From assembly GCF_017115105.1 (NCBI RefSeq), contig NZ_JABXKH010000131.1, forward strand, positions 52,720 through 116,719: a stretch of 64,000 bases of DNA, read 5' to 3'. This stretch comes from Nostoc sp. NMS2. GTDB lineage: Bacteria; Cyanobacteriota; Cyanobacteriia; Cyanobacteriales; Nostocaceae. Positions 8,461-17,585 of the stretch are shown one piece after another. Made by a program: the position numbers and the translations under genes. The notes below the pieces were generated by a model. It worked only from the letters and a program-made list of their open reading frames with translations, was not told the origin of the DNA and made no database searches. Numbering within the stretch: position 1 is the first letter of the stretch; each line of letters begins with the position of its first letter.

Positions 8461-9690
8461 CTACTTGATAATTTTGGAGACCACACCAGCACCAATGGTG
8501 CGTCCACCTTCGCGGATAGCGAAGCGCATTCCTTGCTCAATAGCGATCGCGTTGATCAATTCTACTGTCATCTTGATGCGATCGCCTGGCATCACCATTT
8601 CTACTTCTTTGCCTTCATCTGAGGTGTAAGCTTTGATAGTACCAGTTACATCGGTTGTCCGTACATAGAACTGGGGACGGTAGCCAGCGAAAAATGGAGT
8701 CTTACGACCACCTTCTTTTTCTGTTAAAACGTATACTTCACCTTCAAATTCCATGTGAGGTTTAATCGAACCAGGTTTGGCAATTACCATACCCCGTTCA
8801 ATATCAGCCTTCTGGATACCCCGGAGTAGTACGCCAGCGTTATCTCCAGCCATCCCTTGGTCAAGACTCTTCTTGAACATTTCAATACCAGTTACGGTAG
8901 TGGCGCGAGTATCTCTGATACCAACTAGTTCAACGTTATCGCCAACTTTGACTATACCCCGTTCAATCCGACCAGTGGCGACAGTACCACGACCTGTGAT
9001 TGAGAATACGTCTTCTACAGCCATCAGGAAGGGTTTATCAACATCCCGCTCAGGAGTGGGGATGTAAGAATCCACAGCATCCATCAATTCGTAGATTTTG
9101 TCTACCCAAGGATTTTCACCTCTTTTGGTCTTAGGATTCTTGGTCATTGCTTCAAGAGCTTGCAGACCAGAGCCTTTGATAATGGGGATATCATCGCCAG
9201 GGAAATCATAGCTGCTTAACAGTTCTCTCAGTTCTAGTTCCACTAGTTCCAAGAGTTCTGGGTCATCCATCAAGTCTTCTTTGTTCAAGAAGACAACCAG
9301 ACTGGGAACGCCAACCTGTTTTGCTAACAGAATGTGTTCGCGGGTTTGGGGCATAGGGCCATCGGTAGCAGCAACTACGAGGATACCTCCGTCCATTTGG
9401 GCAGCACCGGTGATCATGTTCTTCACATAGTCAGCGTGTCCTGGACAGTCTACGTGAGCATAGTGCCGACTTTCGGTTTCATACTCTACGTGAGCAGTAT
9501 TGATGGTAATACCCCGTGCCTTTTCTTCTGGGGCATTATCAATTTGGTCGTAGCCCTTAGCTACAGCCTGACCCATAGCTGCCAAGGTCATGGTGATGGC
9601 TGCCGTTAACGTGGTTTTACCGTGGTCAACGTGGCCAACTGTACCGATATTGATGTGGGGTTTATTTCTTTCAAACTTTGCGCGTGCCAT
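8461..9690 (-). CDS. tuf: Translation elongation factor EF-Tu
   Basis: GTPase that delivers aminoacyl-tRNA to the ribosome. The 409-residue protein has the P-loop GHVDHGKT near residues 18-25, the effector region [18 protein letters not shown] (G3), NKED (G4, the usual cyanobacterial form) and the standard domains 2 and 3 ending in [11 protein letters not shown]. It carries the roughly 10-residue insertion around residues 185-195 ([11 protein letters not shown]) typical of cyanobacterial and plastid EF-Tu. It lies 23 bp after fusA, so cotranscription is very likely. Kirromycin-site residues were not checked one by one. Confidence 0.98.
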   Translation of the reverse strand: MARAKFERNKPHINIGTVGHVDHGKTTLTAAITMTLAAMGQAVAKGYDQIDNAPEEKARGITINTAHVEYETESRHYAHVDCPGHADYVKNMITGAAQMDGGILVVAATDGPMPQTREHILLAKQVGVPSLVVFLNKEDLMDDPELLELVELELRELLSSYDFPGDDIPIIKGSGLQALEAMTKNPKTKRGENPWVDKIYELMDAVDSYIPTPERDVDKPFLMAVEDVFSITGRGTVATGRIERGIVKVGDNVELVGIRDTRATTVTGIEMFKKSLDQGMAGDNAGVLLRGIQKADIERGMVIAKPGSIKPHMEFEGEVYVLTEKEGGRKTPFFAGYRPQFYVRTTDVTGTIKAYTSDEGKEVEMVMPGDRIKMTVELINAIAIEQGMRFAIREGGRTIGAGVVSKIIK

Positions 9691-9713
9691 GAATGCTCAT
9701 TTCCTTATTTTAA

Positions 9714-11792
9714 CTAAGCGTTCCCTTTGCTTTTTGCAATGATAGTTTCAGCTACGCTGCGAGGCACCTCTTCGTAGTGGCTGAACTCCATCGTGAAGGT
9801 ACCCCGACCTTGCGTTTTTGACCGGATATCAGTGGCGTAGCCAAACATACTCGCCAGTGGAACTTTGGATGTTACCTTAGCGAGTCCCTTTTCGGTGCTT
9901 TGGCTTTCAATCTGTCCTCGGCGGGTGTTTAGGTCGCCAATGACGTTCCCCATATAGTCTTCAGGAACTTCAACCTCAACTTTCATCATAGGCTCTAAGA
10001 TGACAGGTGAAGCTTTCAGCACAGCCTCTTTCATCGCCATTGAGCCAGCGATTTTGAAAGCCATTTCTGAAGAGTCTACATCGTGGTATGACCCATCAAT
10101 TAGCGTCGCTTTAACGTCAATCAACGGATATCCAGCTAGAACACCAGATTCGCAGCTTTCTTTCATCCCTTGTTCTGCAGGACCAACGTACTCTTTAGGT
10201 ACTGTACCGCCAGCAATTTTGGAAACGAATTCAAAGCCAGTACCGGGTTCTCCAGGCTCCAAATTGATCACAACGTGACCGTATTGACCTTTACCACCAC
10301 TTTGGCGGATGAATTTGCCCTCAACTTTGTTCACAGCTTTCCGAATTGTTTCTCGGTAAGCTACTTGTGGCGCACCTACATTCGCTTCCACCTTGAATTC
10401 TCGTAACATCCGGTCTACTAGAATTTCTAGGTGTAGCTCTCCCATACCCGCGATTACGGTCTGGTTTGTTTCGGGATCGACACGGACACGGAAGGTGGGG
10501 TCTTCTTCTGAGAGAGATTGCAGAGCTTTGGACAACTTGTCCATGTCGTTCTTGGTTTTGGGTTCAACCGCTACCGAGATCACAGGCTCAGGAATGAATA
10601 GGGATTCCAGAATTACTGGCGATCCATCATCACAGAGCGTGTCACCTGTCAAGGTGTCTTTCAATCCCAGAGCTGCTCCTAAATCACCCGCTCGCAGTTC
10701 ATCGACATCTTGCCGATCATCTGCCTTCATGAGAACTAAGCGGGAAATCCGTTCTTTTTTATTCTTACTAGCGTTGAGAACGTAGCTGCCCTTTTTCAGG
10801 ACACCAGAATAAACGCGAACAAATGTGAGGCGACCGTAAGGGTCAGCCATAATCTTGAATGCCAGAGCTGCTAGGGGTTCGTTGTCATCAGCCCGCCGCT
10901 CAACAGTATCGCCATTGGGCAGTAAGCCTTGAATTGGTGGTACTTCACTTGGCGCTGGCAGGTAATCGACAACAGCATCCAGCATCAACTGTACGCCTTT
11001 GTTTTTGAATGCTGAACCGCAAAGTACTGGTACAATTGTCCCTGCAATTGTGCCTTTACGGAGGGCAGTCCGAATTTCCTGTTCTGTAAGTTCTTCGCCC
11101 TCAAAGTACTTAGCCATTAAAGCATCATCGGTTTCTGCCGCAGCTTCTATTAGCTTGGTACGGAATTCGTCTACCTGCGCTTGTAATTCTTCCGGGATAT
11201 CGGTTTCCTGGATATCAGTTCCTTGGTCATTAGCGTAAATATACGCACGTTGCCCTACTAGGTCAACAATACCTTGGAAGTCGTTTTCGCTACCAATTGG
11301 TAGTTGAATGGCGATCGCATTTGCCCGCAGGCGATCGCGGATTTGCTCGTGAACTTTATAAAAGTTCGCTCCGGTGCGATCCATTTTGTTGATAAAGGCG
11401 ATCCGAGGAACTTTATAGCGTTCTGCTTGTCGCCACACTGTCTCAGACTGCGGTTGCACGCCGCCCACAGAACAAAATACTGCGATTACGCCATCCAACA
11501 CGCGCATGGAACGCTCAACTTCAATTGTGAAGTCTACGTGACCCGGAGTATCGATAATGTTAATTTGATGATCTTTCCAACTGGTACTGATAGCAGCAGC
11601 AGTAATAGTAATTCCCCGCTCCCGCTCCTGCTCCATCCAGTCTGTGACGGCAGTTCCTTCATGAACTTCGCCAATTTTATGAATTATCCCAGAGTAAAAT
11701 AATATTCTCTCTGTTGTTGTTGTTTTGCCCGCATCTATATGCGCCGCAATACCAATGTTGCGTACTTTATCTAGCGGGATCGTGCGTGCCAC
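9714..11792 (-). CDS. fusA: Translation elongation factor EF-G
   Basis: GTPase that drives ribosomal translocation and, with RRF, recycling. The 692-residue protein shows the G1 motif [24 protein letters not shown] (switch I), DTPGHVDF (G3), NKMD (G4), and the C-terminal domain IV/V region including GGKGQYGHV and [12 protein letters not shown]. Length and domain order are normal for canonical EF-G. It sits between rpsG (137-bp spacer containing a hairpin) and tuf (23-bp spacer). Confidence 0.98.
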   Translation of the reverse strand: MARTIPLDKVRNIGIAAHIDAGKTTTTERILFYSGIIHKIGEVHEGTAVTDWMEQERERGITITAAAISTSWKDHQINIIDTPGHVDFTIEVERSMRVLDGVIAVFCSVGGVQPQSETVWRQAERYKVPRIAFINKMDRTGANFYKVHEQIRDRLRANAIAIQLPIGSENDFQGIVDLVGQRAYIYANDQGTDIQETDIPEELQAQVDEFRTKLIEAAAETDDALMAKYFEGEELTEQEIRTALRKGTIAGTIVPVLCGSAFKNKGVQLMLDAVVDYLPAPSEVPPIQGLLPNGDTVERRADDNEPLAALAFKIMADPYGRLTFVRVYSGVLKKGSYVLNASKNKKERISRLVLMKADDRQDVDELRAGDLGAALGLKDTLTGDTLCDDGSPVILESLFIPEPVISVAVEPKTKNDMDKLSKALQSLSEEDPTFRVRVDPETNQTVIAGMGELHLEILVDRMLREFKVEANVGAPQVAYRETIRKAVNKVEGKFIRQSGGKGQYGHVVINLEPGEPGTGFEFVSKIAGGTVPKEYVGPAEQGMKESCESGVLAGYPLIDVKATLIDGSYHDVDSSEMAFKIAGSMAMKEAVLKASPVILEPMMKVEVEVPEDYMGNVIGDLNTRRGQIESQSTEKGLAKVTSKVPLASMFGYATDIRSKTQGRGTFTMEFSHYEEVPRSVAETIIAKSKGNA

Positions 11793-11889
11793 AGCTACCT
11801 CCTATAGTTTTTGCCTCATGATATCTTGTATATTACTCTTTGTTAAGATTCTATACTTTTACGGAAAACCGTCTTTTTTCGTAAATCCA

Positions 11890-11920
11890 CGATATACCGC
11901 TTCGGCAAGGTGATATATCG
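11890..11920 (-). other. Intercistronic hairpin, rpsG-fusA
   Basis: CGATATA (11890-11896) pairs perfectly with TATATCG (11914-11920) around a 17-nt loop, in the spacer between the rpsG stop and the fusA start. The stem is AT-rich and has no U-tract, so it is more likely a processing or stability element than a terminator. Confidence 0.4.
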
Positions 11921-11929
11921 CTTTTCTAC

Positions 11930-12400
11930 TTAATAACGATAATGTGCAAATGCCTTGTTAGCTTCCGCCATCCGATGCGTTTCTTCGCGTTTGCGAATAG
12001 CATTGCCAGTTTCGTTGGCAGCATCCATTAACTCATTTGCCAGTTTGCTTGCCATTGTCCGGCCTGGTCTAGACCTGGAATATTGCACTAACCAACGCAG
12101 TGCTAGGGTAGTGCCGCGTTCTGTACGCACTTCCATTGGTACTTGGTAGGTTGCTCCACCTACTCGCCGAGCTTTTACTTCTACTAAAGGCGTGGCATTT
12201 CGCACTGCTCTTTCAAAGGTTTCTAAGGCACCGTTACCAGTGCGTTCCTCAATAGTTTTCAATGCTTCATAAACAATTCGTGCGGCAAGTGATTTCTTGC
12301 CATGACGCATGATTCGCCTGATAATCATGCTCACAAGGCGACTGTTATATACGGAGTCAGACGGAACTGGGCGCCTTTGAATAACACCACGACGAGACAT
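11930..12400 (-). CDS. rpsG: 30S ribosomal protein S7
   Basis: Primary 16S rRNA-binding protein that nucleates the 30S head. The 156 residues start with [12 protein letters not shown] and contain the standard S7 pattern [23 protein letters not shown] sequence, the [17 protein letters not shown] segment and the end FAHYRY. Length is typical. In most bacteria rpsG follows rpsL within about 100 bp; here the gap is 552 bp and filled with repeat-like sequence. Confidence 0.97.
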   Translation of the reverse strand: MSRRGVIQRRPVPSDSVYNSRLVSMIIRRIMRHGKKSLAARIVYEALKTIEERTGNGALETFERAVRNATPLVEVKARRVGGATYQVPMEVRTERGTTLALRWLVQYSRSRPGRTMASKLANELMDAANETGNAIRKREETHRMAEANKAFAHYRY

Positions 12401-12952
12401 ACTTCACCTTTAATGCGGAATTGGCAACGAAATTATATGCTATCAGACACCGGAAACTAAAAGCTGTGGAACCCACCCCTCAGACTTTTTCAATTTTGTT
12501 TTCGACTGTTGCAGCAAGGCTGACCTATTGACTGCCAATTTTGGATTAGAGTTTTTGGTAGATGTTCCGACCACAAGGATTGGAAAAATCAAAAGTCTGT
12601 AAGCCTCATCCCCTTGTGGGTTCGACCAATCCAAAATTGCAAATCGCTCGACTGAGCGTAGTCGAAGTCTAAAATCTAAAATTCATGGACTTGCTACCTG
12701 CAACTAAATACTTAAGGTGACAAGATTCTAAACCTTAATGTCCAGATAAGAATTCTGCTGTGGGTTACAGCCTTCTCCTCAGAAATTCTACACTTGCTCG
12801 CTTAGTGTAGATGTAGCTTGCTTGATTTTTTTAAACAGACTTGAGCAGGTTTCATGACTGCTCTTAGAACACAGACCCTGATAGTTTTTTTGTCCTTTAG
12901 CGCTTTTTAAGATAGACGATTAACCGTGTTGGGTGCGATTAATCGCCTAATC
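12401..12952. other. Enlarged rpsL-rpsG spacer with repeat sequence
   Basis: No supported gene. Contents seen: a CCAAAATT/TTTTGGATT heptamer-like stretch; a copy of the GACTGAGCGTAGTCGAAGT repeat at about 12650-12668; a 7-bp hairpin CTACACT/AGTGTAG at 12788-12810; and GCGATTAATCGC close to the rpsL stop. The open frame at 12443-12634 on the minus strand is made of this repeat material and has no ribosomal-protein or other family character. Confidence 0.6.
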
Positions 12953-13336
12953 CTATTTCTTCGCTTCTTTCGGACGCTTGGTTCCATATTTGGAACGCCC
13001 TTGTTTACGGTCTTTGACTCCGGCTGTATCTAGGGTGCCACGGATAATGTGGTATCTCACGCCTGGTAGATCCTTAACCCGACCGCCACGAATCATCACA
13101 ACTGAGTGTTCTTGTAAGTTGTGACCAATACCTGGAATGTAAGCTGTGACTTCAAATCCAGATGTAAGTCTGACTCTTGCTACTTTCCGTAGAGCTGAGT
13201 TAGGCTTCTTTGGTGTGGTCGTGTATACTCTGGTACAAACTCCCCGACGTTGAGGGCATTGTTTCAGAGCCGGGGACTTTGTTTTCTGACGCGCTAGTTC
13301 GCGCTCATTACGTATTAGCTGCTGTATTGTTGGCAT
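12953..13336 (-). CDS. rpsL: 30S ribosomal protein S12
   Basis: Decoding-centre protein of 127 residues. It has [12 protein letters not shown] at the start, [18 protein letters not shown] around residues 40-57 (the streptomycin-sensitivity lysine region), the second loop [13 protein letters not shown], and a basic tail ending KEAKK. Length and sequence are entirely normal. It is the first gene of the str operon; a well-formed sigma70-type promoter is visible about 50-80 bp upstream. Confidence 0.98.
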   Translation of the reverse strand: MPTIQQLIRNERELARQKTKSPALKQCPQRRGVCTRVYTTTPKKPNSALRKVARVRLTSGFEVTAYIPGIGHNLQEHSVVMIRGGRVKDLPGVRYHIIRGTLDTAGVKDRKQGRSKYGTKRPKEAKK

Positions 13337-13386
13337 GAGTTACAGCGCGTAAAGCTGCTTATATGTCTAAGTTTTAACAAATCCTG

Positions 13387-13416
13387 ATTATATCGTTTTT
13401 TAGTGTTTTATGTCAA
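13387..13416 (-). promoter_or_regulatory. Promoter of the str operon
   Basis: On the minus strand TTGACA (13411-13416) and TATAAT (13387-13392) are both perfect consensus, separated by 18 bp. The predicted start would leave a leader of about 45 nt before rpsL. This is the best-looking promoter I found in the window. Confidence 0.8.
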
Positions 13417-13461
13417 TCGTAATTTTTCCTTTATTCTTAGCAAATGATCGCTAATTAAGGA

Positions 13462-13791
13462 CTATTGATTAGTTGTCGAGAAGGAATTGCCACACCCACA
13501 GGTGGCGATCGCCTGGGGATTGTGGAAGCGAAAACCGCCACCCATTAAGTCTTCTGAATAATCTAACCTCAAACCGTTGAGGTAATTTAAGCTTGTAGCA
13601 TCTATGACTATTTGAATCTCATCCAACTTAAAAACCTGGTCGTCAACTTTTATTGCTTCATCGAAGGACATATCATAAAATAACCCAGAACAGCCACCTG
13701 GCTTTACTGCCAATCGAAACAAGACATTTGGCTGCTGCTTGGACCTGATTCGCCCAATTTCACTCGCGGCTGCTTGACTCAGATGAATCAT
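13462..13791 (-). CDS. A-type iron-sulfur carrier (HesB/IscA/SufA family)
   Basis: Small Fe-S cluster carrier protein. Three conserved cysteines are visible: one in KPGGCSGL and two in CGCGNSF near the C-terminus, the A-type carrier arrangement. I start it at 13791 (MIHLSQAAAS...), giving 109 residues; an ATG six codons upstream at 13809 would give 115. Cyanobacteria have several such proteins, and sequence reading alone does not separate IscA, SufA and HesB types, so no symbol is given. The gene is single, upstream of the str operon promoter region and on the same strand. A sufE gene lies elsewhere in the window at 61120. Confidence 0.92.
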   Translation of the reverse strand: MIHLSQAAASEIGRIRSKQQPNVLFRLAVKPGGCSGLFYDMSFDEAIKVDDQVFKLDEIQIVIDATSLNYLNGLRLDYSEDLMGGGFRFHNPQAIATCGCGNSFSTTNQ

Positions 13792-14016
13792 GGAACTCGT
13801 TTTTTGCAATTGAATACCCCATTTTCATTTTACAGACAGATGGGTTAACTCTCGCTTCTCGAAAATTCCAAATTACCGAAGCCATAAGCGCGATCGCTAC
13901 TACATTTATAGCACAACACGATTAAGTCCCCACCTTAACTAGGTAGGGACTTCTGGGGTGCAGTGGTTCGTAAAGACGGTTTGCACAAAAATCTATTCAG
14001 TTTTTAGATTAAAGCT

Positions 14017-14436
14017 TTAATCCTTAGTACGGGCATAGTCATCTTGGTAGCGGATAATGTCATCTTCTCCCAAGTATTCGCCATTTTGCACTTCAATTAA
14101 CACCAAGGGAATCACGCCAGGATTTTCTAAACGATGAGATGTACATTGGGGTACATAAGTTGACTCATTATTGCTCAGTAATACTTCTTTCTCGCCACAA
14201 GTTACCCTAGCTGTACCAGAGACGACAATCCAATGTTCGCTGCGGTGATGGTGCATTTGTAAACTGAGGCGGTGTCCGGGCTTAACTTCGATGCGCTTAA
14301 TTTTGTATCCACGCCCTTCTTCCAAAACTGTAAAAGCACCCCAGGGACGTAACTCAGTTGCAGCAACGCCCCTAGAAGTGATAGTTGAAGGTAGGTGTAG
14401 AGTGTCAGTCTGTGTAGTTTCTTGATATCGAGCCAT
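14017..14436 (-). CDS. Cupin protein, mannose-6-phosphate isomerase type II-like
   Basis: A 139-residue single-domain cupin resembling the C-terminal isomerase domain of type II phosphomannose isomerase/GDP-mannose pyrophosphorylase. Visible motifs are RPWGAFTVLEEG, VKPGHRLSLQMHHHRSEHW with the metal-binding histidine cluster, and the second cupin motif (NESTYVPQCTSHRLENPG). No nucleotidyltransferase domain is present. I choose the start at 14436 because GAGGT lies 5-9 nt before this ATG; an in-frame ATG at 14457 lies upstream of that site. Role in sugar-nucleotide or exopolysaccharide supply is inferred only from the fold. Confidence 0.85.
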   Translation of the reverse strand: MARYQETTQTDTLHLPSTITSRGVAATELRPWGAFTVLEEGRGYKIKRIEVKPGHRLSLQMHHHRSEHWIVVSGTARVTCGEKEVLLSNNESTYVPQCTSHRLENPGVIPLVLIEVQNGEYLGEDDIIRYQDDYARTKD

Positions 14437-14457
14437 AATTACCTCATTTGAAGACAT

Positions 14458-14798
14458 AACAAACCGTCTGTACTCTTAACTATTGATAAAAAATCTGGCG
14501 CTATGTTGCAACCTTGAAAATCAGCAATTTTGTCGCACCTTGATAAAGATAACAAAATCAAACCTTATGGTGTAAACCATCACTATTAAAACTCTTAGGT
14601 TTACACTAAGTCTTCATCAAGCAAAGTGGCAGCTTGTTCTAAACTTTAAAAAAATATTGGGAATTGGGCATTGGGCATTGAAAAGAGGCAGAGGGGCAGG
14701 GGGCGGGGGGCAGAGGGGAAAACTTTCTCCCTTACTCCCTGCTCCCTTGCTCCCTGCTCCCCTGCTCCCTCATCTCCCATTCCCCATTCCCCACTCCC
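14458..14798. other. Spacer with G-rich/C-rich inverted repeat and G-quadruplex motif
   Basis: No gene. From about 14656 there is a G-rich block containing four G runs of 4-6 (14693-14718), followed by a C-rich block made of CTCCCTGCTCCC-type units (about 14727-14800). The two halves are roughly complementary and could fold back. The C-rich block runs up to the stop codon of the next gene at 14799. Similar G-rich DNA recurs at 41358-41384. Confidence 0.6.
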
Positions 14799-16823
14799 TC
14801 ATGAACGTGGTTTCAGGAAAATACCAATTCCATTATGAACACGAGCAGCAGTACTAGGCGATCGGTCGAGTAGTTGCCCTCCTAAGTAAAGGCTGGTAGA
14901 ACTACCGCCGTCCAGATTTAAGGCATCCACACAGCCCATCTGTTGCATTAATTGGGCATGTTCTGCCAATGTAGGCCCATAACCGCCGCCACGATTATGC
15001 ACGGCAGTAATCATAAGAGTGCCTGTTGCAGTTGTACAAATACCGCTACGAATAGCCTTTTCTGCAATAAAGGCATTGCTGAATTTTTCGGCTTTGGCAT
15101 CAAGGACAATTTGACGATTTTGGACTAATAGTGGCCCGGCTCCGATAATGTGGGGATAACGACTAAAATCAGTGGGAGCAGTACTGCTGGAAATACGTAC
15201 TGCGCTTCCAATTGGTAACTGTGAGGCAGCACTGGCAGCGTTAGCACGTAAAGTTAGTAGGTAGCCATCCTGGGGAATGGGAATGGCTGTGCCACCAACT
15301 TTGCCACCTGGTAGCTGTTGAGTAATTTGGTCTTTTTGTACCACTAGGATAATTTCGTTATCCGTCAAGGGTGTGTAAGTTGCTCCCCAAGCTGGGGTGT
15401 AACGAGCAATGCCACTCTGGACGTAGCCACTATTAAGAAACAAAATTGGTAAGCGCTGGTTATTTGCAGTAATTAAAGTTTCTTCTAAGGTGAGACGACC
15501 GAAGTAAAATTGACCTGAATCGTTCCAAGCGATCGCACCCCGGTTAAGAATGGGGCCTGATAACCACTGATTATCCCGACGAATTGCACCCAATGGCAAT
15601 CTATTATTGCGGTTAAAATAACCACCGTTAATTCCAGCAACTGCTAAGTAACGTTGTGCTGTTTGAATTAAGGGAGCAGTACCCCCAAGCCCATCAGGAC
15701 TAGCCCACATAGGTTTCAGGGTTAGCCCAAATTTACGGAGATTAACTTCTAACCAAACCACCGGAAAGCGTTCTGTGCCCAAGTTGACATAATGCTGTCG
15801 CCAGCGCAATCCTGGGGCCCAAGTAATATCTCGTTCTTCTAGAGGATCGGGTCGAATATCGATAATCAGGCGATTGGGGTTAGCGACAGTATTAACTTGA
15901 GGCGATAGACCAAAGGGAACGCTTAGACTAATAATCGTTTGGTTTTTCACCACCTGCACTTGTCGAATAAGTGGTTCAGGGGCTGGTGGTATTGGTTGTG
16001 TTGGTGTAACTGGTAATAATTGTTTGAGCAGGTTTGGCAGTAATGTTGGTGCTGCTGGTGGTGGCTGGGGGGTATAGCGTTCTATCAAAACGGGATCGGC
16101 TATTCCATCCAGGGTAATTGTCCACTCTCGATTTGGCGGTGTAGTGGGTTTGGGGGTTAGTGTGTCTGGATCGGAAGATGCAGTTTGCGGTTTTGCGATC
16201 GCTGATCCTTGTGCAACTTGCCAAGGTGTTGGACGATCTAAATTGACAAGTATGCGAGTCTGTTGCAAAGGGGCACTCGCGGATGGAGGTTCCTGGCTCT
16301 GAACAATATTTGTGATTTGTGTTTTTGGGGTAGCAATCACTAAGGTGTTGCCATTAGTTTGGATTTGCCATCCAGATGTTTGAGCAAAATTAGTAATATC
16401 CAGATAGCGATATGCTCCTACTAGCCTAGTGGCTAAAACCAGTGGCGTTGTCACCGATGAAAACCACTGTATTGGTTGCTTCGCTGAATTACTACTGTTT
16501 AAGAAATTTACTCCGATTAATTGTCTAAATGGCCCATCACTGATGTAAGTTGTCACCTGACCAGCTTTCCTCTGTTGTTGTAACCAAGTTCCTGGTAAAG
16601 TACGACCATTGAGGGAAATTTGATTACCAGAGGATGCCACCCCTGTTAAAGGAGGTGCAGATGACTGGGAGATCAGTGGTTTGGTTTTTTTTGGCGACTC
16701 CTGAGCGTTGATAGCACCAGTAGTCGTTAAGCACAGTACTGTTAAAAGTATTGGTGACACAGTAGCCGGAAAGAATCTGCGATCGCTAATCCCTGATTGG
16801 CAACAACTCGGCATTTTTACCAT
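14799..16823 (-). CDS. Phosphodiester glycosidase (NAGPA/DUF2233) family exported protein
   Basis: A 674-residue protein with an N-terminal hydrophobic segment (residues about 20-42, ending INAQ) that looks like a signal peptide. Residues about 50-175 resemble copper-amine-oxidase-like/AMIN-type beta structure, followed by a Pro-rich region (residues about 205-290). The C-terminal third is the phosphodiester glycosidase domain: GINGGYFNRNNRLPLG near residue 395, GPILNRGAIAW, and the terminal NLDGGSSTSLYLGG. Family members remove or hydrolyse sugar phosphodiesters in envelope polysaccharides; the actual substrate is unknown. It is transcribed away from the Fd-GOGAT gene, with 762 bp between them. 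Confidence 0.85.
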   Translation of the reverse strand: MVKMPSCCQSGISDRRFFPATVSPILLTVLCLTTTGAINAQESPKKTKPLISQSSAPPLTGVASSGNQISLNGRTLPGTWLQQQRKAGQVTTYISDGPFRQLIGVNFLNSSNSAKQPIQWFSSVTTPLVLATRLVGAYRYLDITNFAQTSGWQIQTNGNTLVIATPKTQITNIVQSQEPPSASAPLQQTRILVNLDRPTPWQVAQGSAIAKPQTASSDPDTLTPKPTTPPNREWTITLDGIADPVLIERYTPQPPPAAPTLLPNLLKQLLPVTPTQPIPPAPEPLIRQVQVVKNQTIISLSVPFGLSPQVNTVANPNRLIIDIRPDPLEERDITWAPGLRWRQHYVNLGTERFPVVWLEVNLRKFGLTLKPMWASPDGLGGTAPLIQTAQRYLAVAGINGGYFNRNNRLPLGAIRRDNQWLSGPILNRGAIAWNDSGQFYFGRLTLEETLITANNQRLPILFLNSGYVQSGIARYTPAWGATYTPLTDNEIILVVQKDQITQQLPGGKVGGTAIPIPQDGYLLTLRANAASAASQLPIGSAVRISSSTAPTDFSRYPHIIGAGPLLVQNRQIVLDAKAEKFSNAFIAEKAIRSGICTTATGTLMITAVHNRGGGYGPTLAEHAQLMQQMGCVDALNLDGGSSTSLYLGGQLLDRSPSTAARVHNGIGIFLKPRS

Positions 16824-17585
16824 AATTTACTAGGTACTTTTGAAAACTATCACCCCAAGGTATAAACTAACTAATTATTGGGAAATATTAAAAAAACATG
16901 AATTTATTTCTTAAAAAATATGGTATTATGTATATTGGCAAGTTATCTCTTTTAGACAGAAATAAATTTAGACGCTAAAGCCACTGCAAACAAGTGTTTT
17001 AACTGGCACTAATTCTAACCACACTATACACGGTAGTCTTGGTTATCAAAACTGGATTAAGATATTCAATCCTGACTGAACGTTGTACTTCAATTAGGTC
17101 TAGTGAATAGTAATATATAGCAACTGGTAAGCAGGAAAACTCCAGACAACAACAAAAATATTTGGGAATTGTCAAATGGGTATATATTGTAATACGCTGA
17201 TTTTATTGCCGGATCGGGATGAGTTTGGCTTTAAAACATAAGACAGCATTCAGTTTTAGTTTTGTTTCAGGTGAGCCGAAATAGGCTCTGTGGGTAGCTA
17301 TCGTGCATCTGGAAGAAGTGGATTGAAAAAATACTTAGCCTCAGAATATAAAAAAGAAACTGTCAGGGCAATAATTATGTCTTGGCTGAGGTAAATTGTC
17401 TGACACCGCATAAATACATAAAAAATACGCAATTATTTTAACACGGGTGAACTAAAAAAGTAAAACCGAAGTTAAAATTTTTTTTCCCTAAATTTCGGTG
17501 CTTATATATTTCTCCATCGTGGAATTTAGAAATTTTTCCCATAAGTAGTGGCAAAATTGGTAACTCAATACTTCAGGAACAGGGT
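16824..17585. other. Divergent regulatory spacer upstream of Fd-GOGAT
   Basis: A 762-bp AT-rich region between a minus-strand exported protein and the plus-strand Fd-GOGAT. No gene is supported. A near-palindrome GTATATATTGTAATAC lies at 17180-17195. It resembles an NtcA site, but its half-sites are 10 bp apart instead of the consensus 8 (GTA-N8-TAC), so I do not call it one. A poly-T run lies at about 17478-17485. NtcA control would be expected from biology, but I do not see a consensus site. Confidence 0.4.

Noticed and set aside
12443..12634. Minus-strand open frame of 63 codons between rpsG and rpsL
   Set aside because: It is made of dispersed repeat sequence, with no ribosome-binding site and no protein family character.
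17180..17195. Possible NtcA box upstream of Fd-GOGAT
   Set aside because: Spacing of half-sites is 10 bp, not 8, so it is not annotated as an NtcA site; kept only as a low-interest observation.
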